Below are positions 22,876-30,769 of a stretch of 64,000 bases of DNA, in pieces (position 1 is the first letter of the stretch; each line of letters starts with the position of its first letter). Source of the stretch: Boseongicola sp. H5. GTDB lineage: Bacteria > Pseudomonadota > Alphaproteobacteria > Rhodobacterales > Rhodobacteraceae. A model generated the notes under the pieces. That model was not told where the DNA came from. It saw only the letters and a list, made by a program, of their open reading frames with translations, and did no database searches. The translations under genes and the position numbers were made by a program. Where the stretch lies: NCBI GenBank assembly GCA_020622165.1, contig JACNMN010000011.1, positions 1 through 64,000 on the forward strand. Reading direction: 5' to 3'.

Positions 22876-22920
22876 GGCAGGTTTTCCTTTCTCTGGGGCC
22901 CGTCCCTCGCCGTCGGTCGT

Positions 22921-23169
22921 TCAGATGGGCAAGGAGTTGATCGCCGCGCGATAGGTCACGCGACGGATCTGTCGGGCGTTTTCCGGATCGGTGTTCCGCT
23001 CCGGCGTCAGTTCGGCCATTCGCAATTGTGCATCCGCCGCCAGAACCTCCCGCTGCCAGTCCACATAATTACGGATAAGCCGTTTCTGGACCGCCGTGCC
23101 GGCATTGCGGCTGGTCAGAAAATCGAAAAGAGCAGCCTCCATTTCGGTATCGGGTCGTTTCGGTGCCAT
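22921..23169 (-). CDS. Small conserved hypothetical protein
   Basis: This 82-residue protein, rich in Arg and Glu, is predicted to be mostly helical (EAALFDFLTSRNAGTAVQKR then RLIRNYVDWQREVLA). There is no signal peptide or metal motif. It lies between a small charged protein and the DksA-like gene in the same direction with gaps of 45-60 bases. No function is assigned. Confidence 0.55.
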   Translation of the reverse strand: MAPKRPDTEMEAALFDFLTSRNAGTAVQKRLIRNYVDWQREVLAADAQLRMAELTPERNTDPENARQIRRVTYRAAINSLPI

Positions 23170-23229
23170 TGAATTTCCCCCCTTGCAGGCACCTCCCCCG
23201 TGCCTGCATCGAATTGCGTTCCGCTTTTC

Positions 23230-23547
23230 CTACACCGCGCATTTCCTGCAGAATGGCGTGAAAGGCAAAAGATCCAACCGCTCTTCCGAGATCGCCTCAT
23301 CGCATTTGGTGCACAAACCGTATTCGCCCGCCTCGATTCGTGCCAGCGCGGCCTTTATCTGGCGGATTTCCGCCTGACCGCTGACGCCCATCTGCTCCAA
23401 AACCTCGTCGTCTTCGCGCTCGGTCGCCAGCTCCTCCCAATCCTTCGATTGATGGCTGTCGAGCTCGTCCTCGATTTCGTGCAGCCGCTCTTCGAGATCG
23501 GCCAACCGGTCGAGGAGCTGTTGTTTACGCCTTGCCAGATCGGTCAT
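23230..23547 (-). CDS. DksA/TraR-family zinc-finger protein
   Basis: This 105-residue protein has an N-terminal helical hairpin (residues about 1-70, beginning ARRKQQLLDRLADLEERLHE) and a C4 zinc finger: C79, C82, C100 and C103 (CTKC...CRKC). This is the TraR/DksA C-terminal family, which binds the RNA polymerase secondary channel and modulates promoter opening. It is shorter than E. coli DksA (151 residues). The acidic hairpin-tip residues (KDWEE and TEREDDEV) are present. It may be an accessory stress-response modulator. Confidence 0.85.
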   Translation of the reverse strand: MTDLARRKQQLLDRLADLEERLHEIEDELDSHQSKDWEELATEREDDEVLEQMGVSGQAEIRQIKAALARIEAGEYGLCTKCDEAISEERLDLLPFTPFCRKCAV

Positions 23548-23724
23548 GGAATTCCCCCAATTGAAGGGGCTGCGCCCGTTCGCAGCGCTGGCCCGACTCC
23601 GATCCTAGCGCCGCCCGACGGGGCCAGCTTTGACCTCGATCAAGCCGATCTGCAGAGCGGCCTTGACCTTCGCGGAAGAAACCCAACATAATTGACAATG
23701 CCAACTTATACGATGGAGAGACCG

Positions 23725-24588
23725 ATGCACCCAGAGATCACACCGTTTTTTGACGATGCGACCAATACCGTGTCCTATGTGGTGCGTGACCCGGGCGGCA
23801 AGGCTGCCGCGATCATCGACAGCGTGCTGGATTTCGACCAGCCGTCCGGCCGGACGACAACCGACAGCGCCGACGAAATCGTGGCCTTCGTCAAGGCCGA
23901 GGGGCTGGACGTGCAATGGGTTCTGGAAACCCATGTTCATGCCGATCACCTGAGCGCGGCCCCCTATCTGCAGGAGCAGGTGGGCGGCAAGATCGGGATC
24001 GGCAAGAACATCACCATCGTGCAGGACACCTTCGGCAAGATCTTCAACGAGGGCACCGAATTCCAGCGGGACGGCAGCCAGTTCGACGCGCTTTTCGCCG
24101 ATGGCGACAGCTTCCATGTAGGCCAGATGCGCGGCGATGTGATGCATACACCCGGGCATACGCCCGCCTGCATGACCTATGTGATCGGCGATGCGGCCTT
24201 TGTGGGCGACACGCTGTTCATGCCCGATTTCGGCACCGCGCGCTGCGATTTCCCGGGCGGATCGGCCAAGGATCTCTACAACTCGATCCAGCGCATTCTG
24301 GCCCTGCCCGATGAAACGCGGGTCTTCGTCGGCCATGACTACAAGGCGCCCGGGCGGGACCAATACGCCTGGGAAACCACGGTGGGCGAGCAAAAGGCGC
24401 TGAACGTGCATATCGGCGAAGGCCGCCCGATCGAGGAGTTCGTCCAGATGCGCGAGGAACGCGATGCCACCCTGGGCATGCCGCGCCTGATCCTGCCGTC
24501 GTTGCAGATCAACATGCGCGCAGGCCAGATGCCCGAGCCGGAAGACAACGGAACCTCGTATCTGAAGCTGCCGCTCAACACGCTCTGA
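23725..24588 (+). CDS. ETHE1/Blh-like metallo-hydrolase (persulfide dioxygenase type)
   Basis: This 287-residue metallo-beta-lactamase-fold protein has THVHADH (H-x-H-x-D-H) near residues 70-76, HTPGHT near 141-146, DTLFMPDFGTARCDFPGG near 163-180 and GHDY near 210. These are the signatures of ETHE1-like and Blh persulfide dioxygenases, which oxidise glutathione persulfide to sulfite with one iron. ATG 23725 follows GGAGAG at 23715-23720; upstream in-frame starts are less likely. It heads an operon with two YeeE/YedE genes and a DUF442 sulfurtransferase, indicating sulfide or persulfide detoxification. Confidence 0.88.
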   Translation: MHPEITPFFDDATNTVSYVVRDPGGKAAAIIDSVLDFDQPSGRTTTDSADEIVAFVKAEGLDVQWVLETHVHADHLSAAPYLQEQVGGKIGIGKNITIVQDTFGKIFNEGTEFQRDGSQFDALFADGDSFHVGQMRGDVMHTPGHTPACMTYVIGDAAFVGDTLFMPDFGTARCDFPGGSAKDLYNSIQRILALPDETRVFVGHDYKAPGRDQYAWETTVGEQKALNVHIGEGRPIEEFVQMREERDATLGMPRLILPSLQINMRAGQMPEPEDNGTSYLKLPLNTL

Positions 24589-24603
24589 ACCGAAAGTGCC
24601 ATC

Positions 24604-25032
24604 ATGGAAATCCAGTATCTTTACGGCCTGCTTGGCGGGCTGATCATCGGTGCGGCAGGGGCGCTTTACCTGCTGGTCAACGGCCGGATCATGGGCGCGA
24701 GCGGGATCCTGGGCTCGGTCGTCGACGGGTCGGCCGCGGGCGATGACCGAACCGAAAAGCTGGCCTTCATCGGTGGGTTGGTGGGCGCCCCGGCCCTTGT
24801 GGCGCTGGTCTTCGGCGCAAACCCCACCAATCTGTCCTCCAACATTGCGGTGATCATCGCGGCAGGGCTTCTGGTGGGGATCGGCACGCGGATCGCCAAT
24901 GGCTGCACATCCGGCCATGGCGTCTGCGGCATCTCCCGGCTGTCGCTGCGCGGGATCGTGGCGACCGTGTTCTACCTGCTGGCCGGCGGTATCAGCATGG
25001 TGCTGTTCCGCCATATCCTGGGGGTGATCTGA
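24604..25032 (+). CDS. YeeE/YedE-family sulfur transporter, first half
   Basis: This 142-residue membrane protein has four hydrophobic helices and the conserved cysteine motif NGCTSGHGVCG (near residues 100-110) of the YeeE/YedE (DUF395) family. Its members import thiosulfate or move sulfur-containing ions by relay through cysteines. It corresponds to the PmpA half; the partner half follows after 1 base. ATG 24604 is 15 bases after the metallo-hydrolase stop. It supplies or exports a sulfur compound linked to persulfide metabolism. Confidence 0.87.
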   Translation: MEIQYLYGLLGGLIIGAAGALYLLVNGRIMGASGILGSVVDGSAAGDDRTEKLAFIGGLVGAPALVALVFGANPTNLSSNIAVIIAAGLLVGIGTRIANGCTSGHGVCGISRLSLRGIVATVFYLLAGGISMVLFRHILGVI

Positions 25033-25033
25033 G

Positions 25034-25459
25034 ATGCGCAGTGTTGTGGCCGCGCTTGCGGGCGCTCTCTTCGGTCTGGGCCTGATGCTGTCGGGCATGA
25101 CCGACACCAACCGGGTTCAGGGCTGGCTGGATATCTTCGGCGCCTGGGATCCGACACTGGCCTTCGTTCTGGGCGGGGCGATCCTGCCGATGGCGGTGGC
25201 CTGGCGATTGACCCGGGCCACCGCGACGCCGGCGCTTGGCACGGCCTTTCCGCCGCCGCCGGAGCCGAAACTCGGCCGAAATCTGGTGATCGGCTCCACG
25301 CTTTTCGGCGCGGGCTGGGGCCTTGCGGGTCTCTGCCCCGGCCCGGCCATGGCGTCGCTTGCCTGGGGCGGATGGGGCGGTGCCCTCTTCCTTCTGGCCA
25401 TGGTAGCGGGCATGGTGGCGACACCGCCGCTGCGTCGGCGGTTTTCCAGTTTGGCCTGA
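25034..25459 (+). CDS. YeeE/YedE-family sulfur transporter, second half
   Basis: This 141-residue protein has four hydrophobic helices. FGLGLMLSGMTDTNRVQGWLD near residues 14-34 and GWGLAGLCPGPA near 94-105 are the second-half signatures of DUF395 transporters, with one cysteine in LCPGP. It should pair with the preceding gene to make a full YeeE-like unit. It lies inside the sulfur operon, with the DUF442 sulfurtransferase 20 bases downstream. Confidence 0.86.
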   Translation: MRSVVAALAGALFGLGLMLSGMTDTNRVQGWLDIFGAWDPTLAFVLGGAILPMAVAWRLTRATATPALGTAFPPPPEPKLGRNLVIGSTLFGAGWGLAGLCPGPAMASLAWGGWGGALFLLAMVAGMVATPPLRRRFSSLA

Positions 25460-25479
25460 CAGAAAGGATGACCTTGCAG

Positions 25480-25914
25480 ATGGACCTGCGACCGATCACC
25501 GAAACCTACTCCGTTGCTCCGCAACTGGAACCGTCCGACATGCCGGCACTGGCCCAGGCAGGCGTCAGCACCGTGATCTGCAACCGCCCGGACGCGGAAA
25601 ACCCGCCCGCCCTTCAGGCCGCCCAGATGCAGGCCGCGGCCGAAGCGGCTGGGATCGCCTTCGTCTTCAACCCGATCATCGGCGGCGGGATGACCATGGA
25701 CAATGTGGAGGAACAGGCCGACGCGATCGCCGGCGCGGACGGGCCCGTGGTGGCCTATTGCGCCAGCGGCAACCGCAGCAGCATCGCCTGGGCCCTGACC
25801 AAAGCGGGCCAGATGCCGACCGACGAGATTCTCGCCGCGGCCCGCGCCGCGGGATACAATCTCGACGGCGTCCGGCCCCAGATCGAAGCCCTGGCGGAAC
25901 AGTCGAAGGGGTGA
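25480..25914 (+). CDS. TIGR01244/DUF442 sulfurtransferase
   Basis: This 144-residue protein belongs to the DUF442 (beta-lactamase-hydrolase-associated phosphatase-fold) family. The active loop CASGNRSS near residues 91-98 has the C-x5-R layout of rhodanese and protein tyrosine phosphatase folds. In many bacteria the domain is fused to Blh persulfide dioxygenase; here it is a separate gene in the same operon. ATG 25480 gives a normal ribosome-site spacing (AAAGGA, 25463-25468), although ATG 25468 is possible. It is likely a thiosulfate:glutathione-type sulfurtransferase. Confidence 0.83.
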   Translation: MDLRPITETYSVAPQLEPSDMPALAQAGVSTVICNRPDAENPPALQAAQMQAAAEAAGIAFVFNPIIGGGMTMDNVEEQADAIAGADGPVVAYCASGNRSSIAWALTKAGQMPTDEILAAARAAGYNLDGVRPQIEALAEQSKG

Positions 25915-26801
25915 ACCGCTTCACGCCGACGGCGCAAGGCATTCTCTACATGCTGGCCGCGATCTTCCTGTTCTCGGCCATGGACGCGCTGGCCAAGCTG
26001 CTGACCGGCCGCTTCGACGTGTTGCAGGTGGTCTGGGCCCGTTATGCGGGCCAGACGCTGGTGGTGATGGCCGTCCTCGCCCCGCGGCTGCGTCTGCTCA
26101 TCCGCACCCGGCATCTGGGGCTTCAACTGCTCCGCTCGGGCTTCCTCTTCGCGGCGACGGTCTGTTTCTTCACCTCGCTCAGCTTCATGGAAATCGCCTC
26201 GGCCACGGCGGTGATGAACATCCATCCGGTCCTTCTGACCCTGGGGGCCGCCCTGATCCTGCGCGAAGCCCTCGGCCCGCGCCGGATTTTCGGGATCGCG
26301 GCGGCGATGACCGGGGCGCTGATCATCATCCGGCCCGGATCGGACGTGTTCACGCTTGCGGCCACCCTGCCCCTGCTCGGCGGCGTGTTCTATGCAAGCT
26401 ATGCGCTCAGCACCCGGTTTCTGGGCCGCGACGAGGGCATTCTGACCTCGTTTCTCTATACCGCGCTGATCGGCACGGTGGTGGCCAGCGCCATCGTGCC
26501 CTTCGTCTGGACACCGCCCGATCTGGCCGATCTGGGGCTGTTCCTGCTGTTGGGTATGGTCGGCGCGGGCGGGCAGTTTCTGCTGATCAAATCGCTTACC
26601 GTCGCCGAAGCGGGCGCCGTGGCGCCGTTCGGCTATGCCGGGGTGATCTTCGCCACGTTGTGGGGGCTTTTCGCCTTCGGGGAAAGACCCGACGCCATGA
26701 CGATTCTGGGTGCGCTTGTGATCATCGGAGCCGGCGTCTATGTCTGGCACCGCGAAACCCGGGCCCGGCGCGCGCCTCTGGCCGCGCCATCGGCCCGCTG
26801 A
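25911..26801 (+). CDS. DMT-family (EamA) transporter
   Basis: This 296-residue protein starts at GTG 25911, overlapping the sulfurtransferase stop (GTGA). It has ten predicted transmembrane helices in two EamA repeats: the first begins MLAAIFLFSAMDALAKLL near residue 14, the second LLGGVFYASYALSTRF near 155. EamA exporters move amino acids, nucleosides or metabolites; the substrate cannot be read from the sequence. Translational coupling puts it in the sulfur operon, so export of a sulfur-containing metabolite is possible but not shown. Confidence 0.86.
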   Translation: MNRFTPTAQGILYMLAAIFLFSAMDALAKLLTGRFDVLQVVWARYAGQTLVVMAVLAPRLRLLIRTRHLGLQLLRSGFLFAATVCFFTSLSFMEIASATAVMNIHPVLLTLGAALILREALGPRRIFGIAAAMTGALIIIRPGSDVFTLAATLPLLGGVFYASYALSTRFLGRDEGILTSFLYTALIGTVVASAIVPFVWTPPDLADLGLFLLLGMVGAGGQFLLIKSLTVAEAGAVAPFGYAGVIFATLWGLFAFGERPDAMTILGALVIIGAGVYVWHRETRARRAPLAAPSAR

Positions 26802-26828
26802 GCCCGCCTTGAGAGGATCCCGAGAGAT

Positions 26829-27746
26829 ATGGGCGTGTCCAATGCGCAAAGCTTCACCCCACGGGACTGGCTGACCGACCGCGCCGCGCGCGGGCTGATC
26901 GGGCTGGCCCGCGCCCTGCCCTATCGCTGGCGGGTGCCGATGATGGGCTGGCTGATGCGGCGGGTGGTCGGCCCGGCGACCGGCGCGCGCGGGCGCGCGC
27001 TGGCCAATCTGGCCCATATCTGGCCCGACATGCCCGACGACCGCGCGGCGCGGATCGCCACCGCCGTTCTGGACAATACCGGCCGCACCCTGATCGAGAA
27101 TTATTCGACCGCGGGCCTTCTGTCGCGCGCCAAGAGCTGGGAGCCGTCGGGCCCCGGTCTGGCGGCCCTGGCCGACGCGCGCGCGGCGGGGCGCTCGGTG
27201 CTGCTCATCACCGGGCATTTCGGCAATTACGAGGCGGCGCGCGCCGCGCTGACGGTGCGGGGCTATTCCATCGGCGGGCTCTACCGCCCGATGAACAACG
27301 GATACTTCAACCAGCACTACATTGCGACGATGAAGGGGTTCGGCGGTCCGGTCTTTCCCCGTGGTCCCAAAGGGGTCGGCGGGTTCGTCAAGCATCTGAG
27401 ATCGGGCGGTCAGGGCGTCCTGCTGATCGACCAGTATTTCGCCGCCGGGGAACTTCTGGACTATCTTGGACAACCCGCGCCGACATCGCTGTCTGCCGCC
27501 GAGATGGCGCTGAAATACGACGCGCTGCTGATCCCGTTCTATGCCCGGCGGCAGGCGAATGGCCTGGATTTCGACGTGACGCTGGAGGCCCCCGTCGCCC
27601 ATGGCGACCCGCGCGCCATGACGCAGGTGCTGAACGACAGCCTGTCGGCCCGGGTGCGCGAGACGCCGGAGCAATGGTTCTGGGTTCACCGCCGATGGAA
27701 ACCCGGGCGGCAGGCCCGCTACTTCCCGAAAACAACCGACGCCTAA
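26829..27746 (+). CDS. LpxL/HtrB-type lysophospholipid or lipid A acyltransferase
   Basis: This 305-residue inner-membrane-associated enzyme has ITGHFGNYEAAR near residues 130-141, the H-x4-E catalytic motif of the LpxL/LpxM family, plus GLYRPMNN near 158-165 and LIDQYFAAGE near 200-209. An N-terminal amphipathic segment (GLIGLARALP) fits membrane attachment. The family adds a secondary acyl chain to lipid A. It lies 28 bases after the DMT transporter and overlaps the end of the opposite DUF1223 gene by 4 bases. Confidence 0.87.
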   Translation: MGVSNAQSFTPRDWLTDRAARGLIGLARALPYRWRVPMMGWLMRRVVGPATGARGRALANLAHIWPDMPDDRAARIATAVLDNTGRTLIENYSTAGLLSRAKSWEPSGPGLAALADARAAGRSVLLITGHFGNYEAARAALTVRGYSIGGLYRPMNNGYFNQHYIATMKGFGGPVFPRGPKGVGGFVKHLRSGGQGVLLIDQYFAAGELLDYLGQPAPTSLSAAEMALKYDALLIPFYARRQANGLDFDVTLEAPVAHGDPRAMTQVLNDSLSARVRETPEQWFWVHRRWKPGRQARYFPKTTDA

Positions 27747-28444
27747 TCCAGCCGGGCCGCGCCCAGTATCGCGCCATAGCCGCTTGTCTGCACGATCACC
27801 GCCAGCGGGGCTTCATCCTGCGGCCGGACGCGCGACTGGAAAACGCCCGCCCCGTCCCATTCGCCGATCACCTGCCAGGAGGTGACCACATTGTGATACT
27901 CGGCGACCTGGCCCGCATTCTCACCGCGGCTGATATTCACCTCTTCGTGGGGAGAGTATCCGACAAGCTGGACAACCATCATCGGGCGCGGCGGGGGCAT
28001 GCCGGTTTCCGCCCGCACGACATACTCCGCCCCCTGCCGGGTCACGACGATCTCGACCGGGTTCGGTTGCGCACGGTGCAGGTTGATCAGATCGGCCACA
28101 TTCATCGGCCGGTATCCCACCACATGATCGACGCCGCCGATAACCATCTGCGGCGTGTAGACCACGGTGGAACCGGCGGCATGCCCATAGCCGTGCTGGC
28201 GGGCGGTGTATTCCGGGGTCGCGAAGGTGTCCGCCCAACCGATGTAGTCCCAGTAATCCACGTGCAGGCTGAGCGCGAGGATGTCCTCCCGTTGGGCCAG
28301 TTCGCCCAGAAGCGCATCGGCAGGCGGGCAGGACGAACAGCCCTGCGAGGTGAACAATTCGACCACCACAAGTTCATCTGCCTGTGCAGCTGCCGCAGGC
28401 ATCAGCCCGGCGCAGGCCATCAGGAAGGACAGTATCAGCCGCAT
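27743..28444 (-). CDS. Secreted DUF1223 thioredoxin-fold protein
   Basis: This 233-residue protein has a signal peptide (residues 1-20, MRLILSFLMACAGLMPAAAA). The mature protein opens VVELFTSQGCSSCPPADALL with a C-x-x-C pair, typical of DUF1223 proteins of thioredoxin fold. It continues with YWDYIGWADTFATPEYTARQ and YTPQMVIGG, both family-conserved. A periplasmic redox role is probable but not demonstrated for the family. ATG 28444 is chosen to keep the signal peptide. It converges with the acyltransferase gene. Confidence 0.88.
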   Translation of the reverse strand: MRLILSFLMACAGLMPAAAAQADELVVVELFTSQGCSSCPPADALLGELAQREDILALSLHVDYWDYIGWADTFATPEYTARQHGYGHAAGSTVVYTPQMVIGGVDHVVGYRPMNVADLINLHRAQPNPVEIVVTRQGAEYVVRAETGMPPPRPMMVVQLVGYSPHEEVNISRGENAGQVAEYHNVVTSWQVIGEWDGAGVFQSRVRPQDEAPLAVIVQTSGYGAILGAARLD

Positions 28445-28526
28445 GGGTCGCCTTTCGTCTTGGTGTTGCCCGACATAGCTAGCCGTCTGCGTCGCCGGTT
28501 GCCAATCAAGGATTTGCGAGACGGCG

Positions 28527-28976
28527 TTACAACCAGCGCCGCGTCTTCTGCAGATAGCCGCGGGCCTCCAGCCCAAACGCCGCGATCAGGCGCTCCTCTT
28601 CGGGCTCGATGAAGCGTCGGGTCAGGACGGCCATGAACAGAACCGGCAGCAATACCGGGCTGAGAACGCCCAGCCAAAGCACGAATCCGGTCAGGATCAT
28701 CAGCATGCCCAGATAGATCGGGTTGCGGGAATAGGTGTAGGGGCCCTCCACAATCAGGACCTGCGGATCGTGATGAGGCTCGATCGTGGTTTTCTTGCGC
28801 GCGAACCAGATCGCCGACCACACGATCAGCGCCAGCCCCGCAAGCGCCAAGACACCGCCCGCACCCCGGAACACCGGCCCGAACGCCGTGACCAGAGGCA
28901 ACGCGCGCGCCAGAAACCACGCGAGGAAAAGAAACACCGCCAGCCAGACCGGCGGAAGATCGGGAAAGCCTTTCAT
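28527..28976 (-). CDS. Isoprenylcysteine-carboxyl-methyltransferase-like membrane protein
   Basis: This 149-residue protein has three or four hydrophobic helices and the motif EGPYTYSRNPIYLGMLMI (near residues 77-94). That motif is diagnostic for ICMT/PEMT-type SAM-dependent membrane methyltransferases. An EEERLIAAFG segment follows near 127-136. Bacterial members methylate unknown membrane or envelope substrates. It is the last gene of the glycosyltransferase operon and overlaps the FkbM gene by 4 bases (ATGA), so the modification may concern a surface glycan or lipid. Confidence 0.8.
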   Translation of the reverse strand: MKGFPDLPPVWLAVFLFLAWFLARALPLVTAFGPVFRGAGGVLALAGLALIVWSAIWFARKKTTIEPHHDPQVLIVEGPYTYSRNPIYLGMLMILTGFVLWLGVLSPVLLPVLFMAVLTRRFIEPEEERLIAAFGLEARGYLQKTRRWL

Positions 28977-29929
28977 GGCTGACGGGCCGTATTGCGATAG
29001 ATCGCCGTCACCCGCCGAAACTGCGCTTCGACAAGACGGAAGCCACGTTCGGCAAGAAAGCTGTTGACCTCGACGAAGGTGTGCTGCTGCGCGCGGCCGC
29101 GCTCATATCCGCAATCGACGGCGACATAGTCGATGTTCTGCAGGCTTGCTTCGGCGCCGGCAAGGACTTCCGGCTCGGCTCCTTCGGCCTCAAGCTTGAA
29201 GATGTTCGGGCCGGCTGCATCATCGATATGAACGGCATCATCCAGTCTCACGCCCTGAACCTGCGTCGCGCCGGTGCTGGCATCCATTTCGAAGATCGAG
29301 CCATCGCCCGTGTCCGGCTTGCTATGGAATGTCAGCATCGCGGGCTCTTTCCAGAGCGCGGCACGATGTGTGTCAGCGCGGCCGTCAAAATTGTTCAGAT
29401 CGCAGCATCGCGCCTCGGCAGGTTCGGGTTCGAACGCCACATAACGCATTCCGCGGCTCCGCGCCCAGAATCCCATTTCTCCGACATTTGCGCCGCAATC
29501 GATGAATGTGCCGCCTCCGGGGATGTCCAGCCGGTCGATCTGATACTGTCTGACCAGATCGGTGATGCCTGCCTGCACCCCGCGCCGGTAGCGACGATGT
29601 CGGCCCCGGCGACAGATATGGATAGCCGCGTCGGCATCGCTGACAAGCAGCGTTCCGTCAGTTCCGTGCAGCCTGACCCGGTGTTTGTATCCGCGCAGGG
29701 CGGAAACCAGGTTTACCCCCGCGCAATACGCCGGGAGCGGAACGGAATTGAGCAGCGAAATCAACTTGTCTTCCGGCGCCAACTGCATATCCCGTCCCTG
29801 GTTTTGCGCGCTCATAACACGGTCGACCAAGGGTTGAAACCGGCGCGCTACAGGCATCGCACTGAAATCCGCCCACCGCAACCCGAGCCGCCGCATGGGG
29901 TCGGAACGCCCGACCGGGAAGCGGGGCAA
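28973..29929 (-). CDS. FkbM-family methyltransferase
   Basis: This protein of about 318 residues has the SAM-binding motif GTFIDCGANVGEMGFWA (near residues 141-157) and VAFEPEPAEA near 165-174, both hallmarks of FkbM methyltransferases, which O-methylate sugars or glycoconjugates. The C-terminal half includes FKLEAEGAEPEVLAGAEASL. The TTG start at 29929 follows a GAAGGG-like site; ATG 29896 is an alternative. It sits inside an operon of GT25 and GT4 glycosyltransferases, so it is likely to methylate a surface glycan. Confidence 0.84.
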   Translation of the reverse strand: MPRFPVGRSDPMRRLGLRWADFSAMPVARRFQPLVDRVMSAQNQGRDMQLAPEDKLISLLNSVPLPAYCAGVNLVSALRGYKHRVRLHGTDGTLLVSDADAAIHICRRGRHRRYRRGVQAGITDLVRQYQIDRLDIPGGGTFIDCGANVGEMGFWARSRGMRYVAFEPEPAEARCCDLNNFDGRADTHRAALWKEPAMLTFHSKPDTGDGSIFEMDASTGATQVQGVRLDDAVHIDDAAGPNIFKLEAEGAEPEVLAGAEASLQNIDYVAVDCGYERGRAQQHTFVEVNSFLAERGFRLVEAQFRRVTAIYRNTARQP

Positions 29930-29931
29930 GG

Positions 29932-30765
29932 TTAATCCGCACCCTTCGCATCCAATGTGTCGCCTGGTGTTCCGATACGGATCTCCGGCCAGTCCTCTGC
30001 CGAAGCAATATGCCGGCGGCTGGCCGTGAATACCCTTGGAACCTGTCGCAGGCCCATCCGTATCTGCGCCATGATCCGTCGCCCTCGGAACCCGTATCTC
30101 CGGAGCGTCGAATACCCCTCCATGGCGGCCGGCTTGCGCACCGCGTCGATGAGAGAGGTCGTGGGGATCGCCTGCGGCACATCATAGGCCGCGCACTGGT
30201 CCAGCTGGATCGCCTGCGCCGGATCCGCCTGATAGCTGGCCATGTCGTAGGTCGCGCTGATGATCGCGTCGGAGGGTCCGCCGACCTTGGCGGCGTGGCG
30301 CAGGAGTTTCCGCGCGCCGGCCGGTGTCACCACATAGGCCGCGGATCCGGTCCGGTCCTGCCAGAGCCGCCGGATCGGGGCCGCCGGATGCGGCACGCGG
30401 GCCACCAGTTTCTTTCGTCCGCGGGTTTCCAGACTGATATGCTCCACACCGTCCAGCCCGTCGACCGCCTGCAGAAATCCGGGCAGGCCACTGGCCAGAA
30501 CCGCGTCATCCTCCAGCACCAGACAGGGTGCATCCAGCGCCAGAACCCTTCGCCAGGCCGCCATATGGGACGCGCAAAGCGCCATTTCCGTCACCCGCAA
30601 CGGGCGCTGCCAGCGATGCCAGACCGGATCCGCCGCCGGCGGGCTCAGCGTGGCCGGGGTGACCGCCTCGATCCGCTCCCAGTCGAACCCGAAATGCCGC
30701 ATCTGGGCGGCCATGAACGCCATTCGGTCCGTGGCGGCGGCCATGTTGATGATCAGCACGCGCAT
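29932..30765 (-). CDS. Glycosyltransferase family 25 protein
   Basis: This 277-residue protein opens MRVLIINMAAATDRMAFM, the GT25 N-terminus (usually INL..R..R). It has ALCASHMAAWRRVL near residues 61-74 and LVLEDDAVLASGL near 81-93, where EDD is the catalytic and metal-binding motif, then YVVTPAGARKLL near 144-155. GT25 enzymes transfer galactose or glucose to LPS core or surface glycans. It is the first of three GT25 paralogues within 3.6 kb. Gaps to its neighbours are 2-4 bases. Confidence 0.88.
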   Translation of the reverse strand: MRVLIINMAAATDRMAFMAAQMRHFGFDWERIEAVTPATLSPPAADPVWHRWQRPLRVTEMALCASHMAAWRRVLALDAPCLVLEDDAVLASGLPGFLQAVDGLDGVEHISLETRGRKKLVARVPHPAAPIRRLWQDRTGSAAYVVTPAGARKLLRHAAKVGGPSDAIISATYDMASYQADPAQAIQLDQCAAYDVPQAIPTTSLIDAVRKPAAMEGYSTLRRYGFRGRRIMAQIRMGLRQVPRVFTASRRHIASAEDWPEIRIGTPGDTLDAKGAD

Positions 30766-30769
30766 CGGC

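Noticed and set aside
25755-27689. 644-codon open frame antisense to the DMT and acyltransferase genes
   Set aside because: It spans two well-recognised plus-strand genes and has shadow-frame composition.
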